The translations under genes and the position numbers were made by a program. This document shows positions 56,801 through 64,000 of a stretch of DNA of 64,000 bases, one piece after another. This DNA comes from Phytoseiulus persimilis. Its lineage: Eukaryota; Arthropoda; Arachnida; Mesostigmata; Phytoseiidae. The notes below the pieces were generated by a model. It had not been told where the DNA came from and ran no database searches. It saw only the letters and a program-made list of their open reading frames with translations. How positions within the stretch are numbered: position 1 is the first letter of the stretch; each line of letters opens with the position of its first letter. Location: positions 38,684,745 through 38,748,744 of the forward strand of contig CM075102.1 in NCBI GenBank assembly GCA_037576195.1, read 5' to 3'.

Positions 56801-58954
56801 GCGGAAAGCTCGACAGGAAAGTCTTCCCAGTAGAAATGAGAGATTCACTCTTGGGCACTGCTCGCAGGCATGATTCTGCTGCCAGCAGACGATTCTATCA
56901 GAGTAATGCGATTCATCCGAGGTGCTCTCAGTGGAAATGAACTCCCAACGTTGTGTTCCCCAAAGGACTCTTTCGCGTGCCTCATGTCTCATCTCGTCGC
57001 GTTATCTCTCGCGAAGATGCTCGGGCTCGGTCGTCAGCGAGGGAACCATTTGAATTGCAGACGGTGATGAGGAGAGAGAGGAAGAACAAAAGGTCGGCAT
57101 GCGTGTATTGTCCCCAATCGGTTGCGTGGTCGTCACACACGTCTATTTCGCTACGAGCATTCATTTAGTTTGTTTAGCCGGCGAGCTTTTTGTGTCAGTC
57201 CTCATTTACAAACTGGGTCTCCTGGGTCACATAAACGGCGGTCTCGATCACACAGTCAACACAGCTGAAATGTATCTATGACCGTTCAGGACAATAATAG
57301 GAGGTAAGAAACGAGGGGAGACACTCTTCTGCGAAGGGTTTCCGGTACCAGGACGACCCGGGACAAGACTGGATGCGGCGATCCACTAGATATTCCTAGA
57401 TCAGCATTAAGGCACATGGGCCACAACGGCTCCCATGGTGCCCGCTAACCACGACCAGAACCAGGAGGACTTGGCAAACGCGAACCGTGGGTCTGTTACC
57501 ATCTTGGATAACGATCCACCGATCCTATTTATTGGGGAAGCACTCGCCAGACGAGCGCTGTGCGCCGGTGCTCATGCTAGAGAGGATCGAAACTCCAGCA
57601 CACAAATCTCATTCATTTTGCAACGACGACGATCTTATCGGTGCAGCTCTCGGAAGATTCAGTGGTCAAACTGACAGTTTTGGGCAATTAGAATATTTAA
57701 AATGGGCCTATCCGCCGCGAAAAACTAACTAGGTATATTTACGACAGATAAGATACGCAAAGACGCAATCGTCGAAGGACGATCCGAGCGACGTCACCTT
57801 GAGTCGAATAAGCGACTAGCTCAGCCAGATGGTGGAGGGGAAAGCTCGCATAGCGACTCTAGGTCAACGTTTTCCCCTCGCAACCGAAGCATCTTAACTG
57901 TCCTCAGCAAGAACGCGACCACGTTCCCATCTTACTAGATCCAGCGGAGTCCTCGCGCGAGTGAGTAGAGGGATGTGTCCAGGGTGTGATCCCGCTGGCG
58001 ATTCAATTTTGTATCGGATGAGCATGCGAGGGAACCCGGAAACTTTAATTCGCCCGAGTTCGAATTAGTTCTGAGGGAATCATTTCTTTCTTAACCCTTG
58101 GATTGCTCACACAACTCAATGTCAGATTGCCGGCGGGTTCACCCCTTCGAAACTGAAGAATCTAGTGCGGGACCACCCTGTAGATGATTACCCCACCGGA
58201 TTCACCGTTCTATTCGTTTGGTACTACATGCACATTTTGGAAGCGATTCCCGCTTCAGTCTCGTCATGCCATTCTGCTAGAACTCCAACAGCTGCCGATA
58301 GATCTTCGCGGCACATACGGCCCACGGAGCTAGTATACTAGCTCCCCTATTCCGCTGATTGGGCGGTCGGAAGGTTTCAGTGATCGAAAGACGGCCATTT
58401 CCATAAAATTCCAAACTTGCGATGCTCTCCTCGCGTGCCGCTTCGGAACCTTGAAGTCATCAAAGTATCGTTACGCTATCTGTGCCGGGAACACTTGGGG
58501 TTTCTCTTCCGCCGCGCGAGCGGACGGTCGAGCGAGTTTGCTCCTCCAACCATACCCTGGCTGACTGCTTCGCCGCGCTGATAGTTCCATCCTAACCACG
58601 ATCGAGCTCATGGAAGCTTTTCCACACACAGCTAGGATATGTTCAATTTCGGGCAAAATTTTGAGCGAATCTTCGTTCTGGGGTTTCTGAGACGGAGCTC
58701 AACTAGTGAACAGGCTCTCATATTTACCTCGAGAGAAGATGTCCAGGTGGACGAATTGTCTTCAATAAACTCGCGACGCAAATGAGTAAATCCAATGAAT
58801 ATGAATAGTACTCTTGTCTGACCACGAAAACCTCAAGCGATAATTCATCCAATTCAAGTTTGAAAGCATAAATTAGTCCCAAGTGAATCGGGTGGACTTT
58901 CTCCAGACGCTGATTCGTGACGCAAACGGCTGGATTTCCTGGAATATCTAATTT
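56801..58954. other. Intergenic, nothing supported
   Basis: Short frames only (for example plus 57435-57732). No repeat or RNA gene recognised. Confidence 0.3.
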
Positions 58955-59119
58955 CTAATCTGCCTTGAAAATCTTATTCCAGATCCTCCTCAAAACGCTC
59001 GTGGAGGAGTCTGCACTCGCGGTCGACGTCGACGATGGGTCGAGAGGGTAGAAAACGGAATGGCTTAATTCCATGTCTGCCTTTTCCGCATGAGGGATCA
59101 TCTTAGGGCTAATGATCAC
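58955..59119 (-). CDS. Candidate terminal exon, unknown protein
   Basis: A 55-codon exon after TCTCCCACAG: ISPKMIPHAEKADMELSHSV, FYPLDPSSTS and SVLRRIWNKIFKAD to TAG. An upstream minus-strand stretch at 59323-59480 (SDYDYRPFRQTYSMFRNLSR, VIHLPWDRVNASASERKRF) is probably part of the same gene, though the joint between them is not resolved. No family recognised. Confidence 0.45.
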   Translation of the reverse strand: MIISPKMIPHAEKADMELSHSVFYPLDPSSTSTASADSSTSVLRRIWNKIFKAD

Positions 59120-59622
59120 CTGTGGGAGACAGCAGTCAGCAAAAGCGGGGGGGACGGGATAGCGATCATAGTGTCTCAAAGAAGAATGAGAGCCGGCGGG
59201 CAAATAGCCCATTATTACAAGGCAATGACAAGGGTTTTGAAGATCCGCATCGTTGACCCGAGCCTTCACCAGTCCCCTGACGTCCAGATGCCGAAACCGT
59301 CACCTCGGGGTTGCATAGAAGCGCTTGCGTTCTGACGCGCTTGCGTTGACTCTGTCCCATGGTAGATGAATAACCCGGCGGGAATCCCTCGACAAATTGC
59401 GGAACATGCTATACGTTTGTCTGAAGGGGCGGTAGTCGTAGTCGCTTGCTCTGGAAGTTCCGAGGCCATGACTCTTCCGGGTCCTCCGCAACCGAGCGAG
59501 TGAGTGTCTGAGTTTTTGTGAGAAGACGCCTGGACTCGGAGGGAAAAAGTGCTCGGATCGAGATGCCGGGGGGAATAGGAGATTTTCTGCTCGAGTAATC
59601 TACTGGCGCTTGTGTCTTTTAG

Positions 59623-59988
59623 GAACGAATCGAAACTCTCCGAGGCTTCTGCTGCTGCGTCCTCTCATCAGACTCGGATCAACTGGAGGAGCTGTTTCAT
59701 TGCAAATATGTTCCAAGAGAACAATCTCGGTTCGTTGTCGTCGCCGAGCGGCTGGCGGGGGAACTTTTGTTGCCGGGCAAAGTGTTCATTCATCTCTCGC
59801 CCCTTCCGTCTCCAAGCGTTTTGATGGGGCTCTTGCAGCTGTCCCGAACTCCGGAACTCAAGGCTGTCGGGAGCGGAGTGAGAATTCCTGGTTCTTATGG
59901 AAGGTCTGCACTGAGCGGATTCCAGCAAAATATCGACCGACGCTGGACCAATCCGAACGACACCACGGGAATACTTCCATCACACTGA
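59623..59988 (+). CDS. Candidate terminal exon, unknown protein
   Basis: A clean 122-codon frame starts directly after GTGTCTTTTAG and ends at TGA 59986-59988. It reads ERIETLRGFCCVLSSDSDQL, EELFHCKYVPREQSRFVVVA, ERLAGELLLPGKVFIHLSPL and IPGSYGRSALSGFQQNIDRR. The acceptor plus the long open frame with balanced composition makes it a good exon. Upstream exons were not found, and I recognise no domain. Confidence 0.5.
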   Translation, partial: ERIETLRGFCCCVLSSDSDQLEELFHCKYVPREQSRFVVVAERLAGELLLPGKVFIHLSPLPSPSVLMGLLQLSRTPELKAVGSGVRIPGSYGRSALSGFQQNIDRRWTNPNDTTGILPSH

Positions 59989-60932
59989 TTTGTCAACTCC
60001 TCCGACTAATAGCGTTCTTCGACAGGGAATAACTGTTGGTCAAGCCATAAAGCGCAACGTATCACGTGAATTACCGCTTAGCTTGCGATTTTTCTCTCCG
60101 CGAAAGAGCGCAACTAATCAGTGTAGCTTTTTATGAACATCATGCACTACTTTGAGAGCAGGTGCCACAGTCACGGAGTTACGGCCTCTTCTGCCCCTCC
60201 CTACGTGTTCCCGCAACTGGGCTGCTTGCTTGGCTGCTCGCTTGCAACTACTGCATATGAGCACCTCAAGCGTGTGAAGCCAAAAACTCGAGTGCAAGCC
60301 TGTCTGCCAAGCACTCGGCAGGAGCAGCAGGCGGAATTTCCTCTTACTCGGATCGAGCGTTTGTTCGTTGGATCGCTCATAGGGATGCCGAACGTGGTTA
60401 GCAGGCTCACGACTCGCCCAGAAACTTTTCTGATGCTAATCAGAGTGTGTCGCTGTGGGTGTCGTTCGTTCTTCCTGGACTGAGAAAGGGACCGAAAACT
60501 TCCTTCTCTGAATTCGTTCCTTCATCACATCCAGTATCACTTCCTCCATGGAGGAAGAAGTGCCAGTAGCTTAGCGGATGGCAGCAAAACAGTTGTGCAA
60601 TGCTGCGATCTGAAGCCATTGAGAGCGATCGAGAACAGGGTATTGCTGACTCGAATCCTGAGTGTTCCTGACCCGAATCTTGAGTGTTCCTCACTCTTAA
60701 GAGTCTCGACTGGCGCTTTCGAGAAACTCTTCATTTCGTGAGCTCTTGCTGAGGACAGTTAAGAATGGAACGACGAGGAACGAGACGATTCGGGAACTCA
60801 GCAGTTGAAGTCGAGCGGCGAGCGCCGGAAAGCTCCTCCTTTTATCGATCCAGGGCAACGAGATTGAATCAGACTGAATAACAACAAGCACAGTCCTGCA
60901 CTGAATGGAGCGAGCGGTTGAGACAAAGCTGA
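59989..60932. other. Interval with one open frame, unassigned
   Basis: A plus-strand ATG frame at 60133-60483 (116 residues, Cys-containing ends) is open, but the opposite strand is open too. I do not call it a gene. Imperfect CCTGAC/GAATCCTGAGTGTTCC-type direct repeats occur at about 60655-60690. Confidence 0.3.
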
Positions 60933-61232
60933 TCAAACGATCGTCGTGTCCTGCTCAGCATGGGAGGTCGGAACGAACAGAGGAATCCGGAAAGCCGTCG
61001 TTGACAGTGATGTTAGTTGTGCCCCATGAATGAAACAGCAATCGGAACTACCCGCCGGAAGGACCAGTCCCAAAGCAGGACGACAGTTTTCCAGCTCTGC
61101 GTACATGCCTTCTTCAAATGATCCCAACGAAAGTAATGGTTTCGGAAATTCACGGGGTGCCGGGAAATGGGTCGCCGAACGCCCTTTGGGGTCCACTGAC
61201 CCAGGAAACAGATTGTCGGGAACACGCAGTGC
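60933..61232 (-). CDS. Candidate terminal exon, unknown protein
   Basis: A 99-codon exon in phase 0 after an AACTGTTTCAG acceptor, ending at TGA 60933: ALRVPDNLFPGSVDPKGRSA, FPKPLLSLGSFEEGMYAELE, NCRPALGLVLPAGSSDCCFI and TAFRIPLFVPTSHAEQDTTI. Good splice site and composition. It may join the minus-strand frame at 61683-61910 as one gene. Function unknown. Confidence 0.5.
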   Translation of the reverse strand, partial: ALRVPDNLFPGSVDPKGRSATHFPAPREFPKPLLSLGSFEEGMYAELENCRPALGLVLPAGSSDCCFIHGAQLTSLSTTAFRIPLFVPTSHAEQDTTIV

Positions 61233-61682
61233 CTGAAACAGTTGAGACCGGTCGCGTTCCCTAAGTCGGTTGCAGGGTCCATTTGCTTCTCGAAAACAGA
61301 ATCCCTGGAGAGTAGGGAAAGAATTCCGAAATTTGGGAATATTGATTCACATCCTGCTCCAGGATAATATATGAGGATATTCTCCTCATATTCCCCTGCC
61401 GCATATTCCTTGGAGGACAGACGGCCAAGAATGAAAATTGCCGGTCGGGATGTCGCTGATTCGGATGATCCGATTCATATCCGGATCACTCTCATGAATC
61501 GCTTCTGTGAGCATTGACAATCATTCCAAGAAGCTCAAGTGGGTCCTCAACGAGTCGTCATCCCAAAAGCTGACGTCCTCGGTTCACTGTCTCGAACGTA
61601 GAAGCTCCTGGCGCGCAATGCTGAATATTGTTCGGAACGGTGTCTCCCACATGGCACAATTGTCTCCCGCTCTTTCTCGAAA

Positions 61683-61910
61683 TCATGCCAACAGAACTCC
61701 AAGACTCCCAGACGAGGACGGAACCGTGGGACTTTGAAAGCGTCGAGTGTATGGTACTATCCAAAGCTCTGAGCCTGATGGATCTATGAGGTAGACGCGT
61801 CGACTGAGAACTCCTTCATTGTCGTCGGCTTTTTTTTCCTCATCATCACGGATCCATGCGATGTTTGCCGTCAAGTAATTCACTCTCCCGCGTCCGGCAT
61901 GCGACGGCAT
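61683..61910 (-). CDS. Candidate exon or small protein, unknown
   Basis: An ATG at 61910 is followed by MPSHAGRGRVNYLTANIAWI, RDDEEKKADDNEGVLSRRVY and LIDPSGSELWIVPYTRRFQS to TGA 61683 (75 residues). It could be a first exon of the gene ending at 60933, but no certain donor is seen. Confidence 0.4.
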   Translation of the reverse strand: MPSHAGRGRVNYLTANIAWIRDDEEKKADDNEGVLSRRVYLIDPSGSELWIVPYTRRFQSPTVPSSSGSLGVLLA

Positions 61911-64000
61911 CAGACGATTCCCCGTTGCTCATAGACTCTCTACTTTAATGGCAGTTTGGAGACGGTGGAACGCCTCCACGGTGCTCAGCTGGCAGGCAGG
62001 CGCGCACTCGCACGAGCCGGCTGAAATTGCCTCGTCTTTTCCCTTTTATCCCTTCATCTCCTTCCCGAAGGACGAGGAAATTTCTCTTTTTTCCGCGCTC
62101 ACGTTATTGGAAACTCCTAATGAAGTGCATCGAATGGCGTTCCGCTGCAGCGGATCAGGAAATGGACTTCAAAAGCCTACGCGACGCTGGTGCGCAGAGG
62201 GATCCGGAGCGAAGAGTCTCATGAGTTTTTTTCCCGTTTCCCTTCGTCAGCCATAGATGCGTGGAAACGGGATTCCGATGATTCTGATTACAATGCGTCG
62301 TTGATGTTTCGATGAGTAACCTTGCGAAACACTACTTAACACACATCGCAGGGTTGCGCACGCTCGACTTCCAAGACGAGCCTGGAGCAATGAGTCGCGA
62401 CTATATCGAATCTGCTAGCACAAACTCTGGAATTGATCTCCATCGGTTGTCGATTCACAGAAGAATGACACCGCCCTGTGCTTCTGCGTTCTCATCAGGA
62501 AGAGTTATCGGTAGTTTCGGCTGGTGTCCCTAACCGTCACAGAACAGGATTGACAACGTAGACCGGACCTCACTTCACAACGTAAACATCATACTGCGCA
62601 GCAGTGTCGCCCGAGGCTTCGTCATTTCCACCCGTAAGTCATTATTATCGGTATCCGTGAGAGAGTGTTGCTGTGCTCGTGTTATCGGTTGTGGATGACG
62701 ATGATGATGATGGAGGCCCGGTCCAAACGCTTGTCTGCCCGCCTGATCCCAGCAAGCCTCTAGCTCGCTTGCTTGCTTGTCAACACAGGAGGACGATCCA
62801 CCAGGATACTGGTCAGCTCGCAGTGTCAACATCTGCCGAGCTCTGCACTTGTTCAACATGCAGCGAAAATCGGCTCGACGACGATGCCGCTGCTGCTCTT
62901 TGTTGCATAATGCACGCTCGAGTGACTGGACGCTCTTCGGTGAGGGCTGGCTGGCTAACTAGAGAACGATGTTCTCGGCACAGGACAACGCGAGCTCCTC
63001 TGCGCGATGTTTTGTTCCGCAGACACTTCCAATCATTCTCTCGTCGAAAACCCGATAAAGCCGAGGAGGTGTAGGCCCGGATGCTCGATATGAAATCCCA
63101 GGTCATCGGTTCAGGCTGAGAGGAGATTTTCAAACCGAATTGAACCGATCGCCAGCCTCTTCGTTGCCTCGGTCTCAAAATGCTTAGCGACAAGCTAGCC
63201 ACCGGAGCAATTTCTGGCCGAGCGCCACGAGTCGTTATCTAGAAACGGTTTGTGCCACACAGGCAAGAAGTGCAAGCATCGCCACAACGACAGAGTAAAT
63301 TCCTTTTATTGGGGTGGAACGAAACGATGCGACGGCAGATACACCAAGATACATAAAAGGAGAGAGACATGGAGCGGGATCCCCGGCGAGAAAACAGTCG
63401 CACACCGAGGAATGCTGACCAAGACGAAGCGGAAGCTCCTATTCGCGCCGAACGCTATAGCCAAAGCGCGAAGCTATATTGAACCCTGTTGCTGGGATGG
63501 TTCGATTGGTCACGGGGCTCTGGGGGGCTTGGGCGACTGTTCCCGCATCAAGACTCAGGGATCGCTAGCGAGCCTCGCGTTTCGTTGTGATGCTTAGTTC
63601 GTGGAGCCAGAGAGCGCAAAGCCTCTATCAAGTTCAGGAGGCCTCGCCAGGAGATGTTGCGCCGAGCGATCCGCAGTGTCGCCGGCAGGAGCGCCCTGCG
63701 GAGGATTCTCGCGGACTCGTGATCAGAACAAACCCCTCCGAAGAGACCCGTCTGTGTTCGCGATACTGGAGATTCGATCTCGCGTGCCCGAGAACCGAGA
63801 CCTATTCCCCGTTTCCTTCCAACAAAACTCTAATCCTTCCGCATCAGCGATTCCGTTCCTGATTGCAAAGCAATTGTCGCGATCAATCATTCATCCATAG
63901 TGCTCCCGGCTATCGCTCTGTACGCAATCCCACTGGTCCGCGGGAGCTACCTCCTAAACGTGTGAGGAATCCATGCGTCCCACGAGCTCGTTCCCGTGCA
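61911..64000. other. Right edge, weak frames only
   Basis: A plus ATG frame MSNLAKHYLTHIAGLRTLDF at 62312-62533 and plus frames after 63250 are open without support. A short (GAT)n-like microsatellite lies at about 62694-62712. No confident gene. Confidence 0.3.

Overview
This is a piece of a eukaryotic nuclear genome, most likely from a small-genome arthropod; a mite or other chelicerate is my guess from overall character, not a proof. The genes are split into many short exons (often 60-250 bp) separated by short GT-AG introns (mostly 70-150 bp), with TATA boxes and AATAAA signals of ordinary metazoan type. There are no operons, no CRISPR array, and I found no convincing tRNA or rRNA gene. 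Base composition is close to even (about half G+C by eye), so open frames of 60-100 codons arise by chance on both strands. I therefore relied on splice signals, phase agreement between exons and family motifs rather than ORF length.

Layout. 0-5.4 kb: sparse and repeat-derived. It holds a 365-bp non-autonomous hAT element with a perfect 8-bp target duplication inside a decayed coiled-coil reading frame, and a frameshifted duplicate of one phospholipase C exon. 5.45-9.2 kb (minus): fifteen phase-compatible exons of a delta/eta-like phosphoinositide phospholipase C (EF-hands, X, Y, C2). An N-terminal PH exon lies at 15.7 kb, so the gene has long 5' introns. 17.9-21.1 kb: two intronless genes head to head, PARP16 (minus) and RanGAP1 (plus). 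22.6-23.8 kb (minus): a seven-exon secreted protein in which each exon encodes one copy of a PPG-x-YG-x-AT repeat. 26.6-27.6 kb (minus): a three-exon cysteine-rich secreted, probably GPI-anchored protein. 29.4-32.1 kb (minus): uridine-cytidine kinase-like 1 (UCKL1), kinase plus UPRT-like domain. 34.8-39.9 kb: several unassigned coding-like exons. 40.8-45.0 kb (minus): a multi-exon low-complexity scaffold-like protein with a coiled coil. 48.75-50.5 kb (plus): a five-exon secreted Gln/Asn/Tyr-rich protein. 51.3 and 55.7 kb (plus): two related short secreted His/Lys-rich peptides, with a possible decayed third copy at 56.6 kb. 59-62 kb: unassigned coding-like exons.

The recognised genes are unrelated housekeeping or signalling functions (phosphoinositide signalling, nuclear transport, ER ADP-ribosylation, pyrimidine salvage) that happen to be neighbours. 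The lineage-specific content is the set of secreted proteins, which I could not match to a known family: the repeat-per-exon protein, the His/Lys-rich pair, the QNY-rich protein and the cysteine-rich GPI-like protein. I regard these as the most interesting part of the window. The 5' ends of PLC, UCKL1 and the scaffold gene are unresolved.
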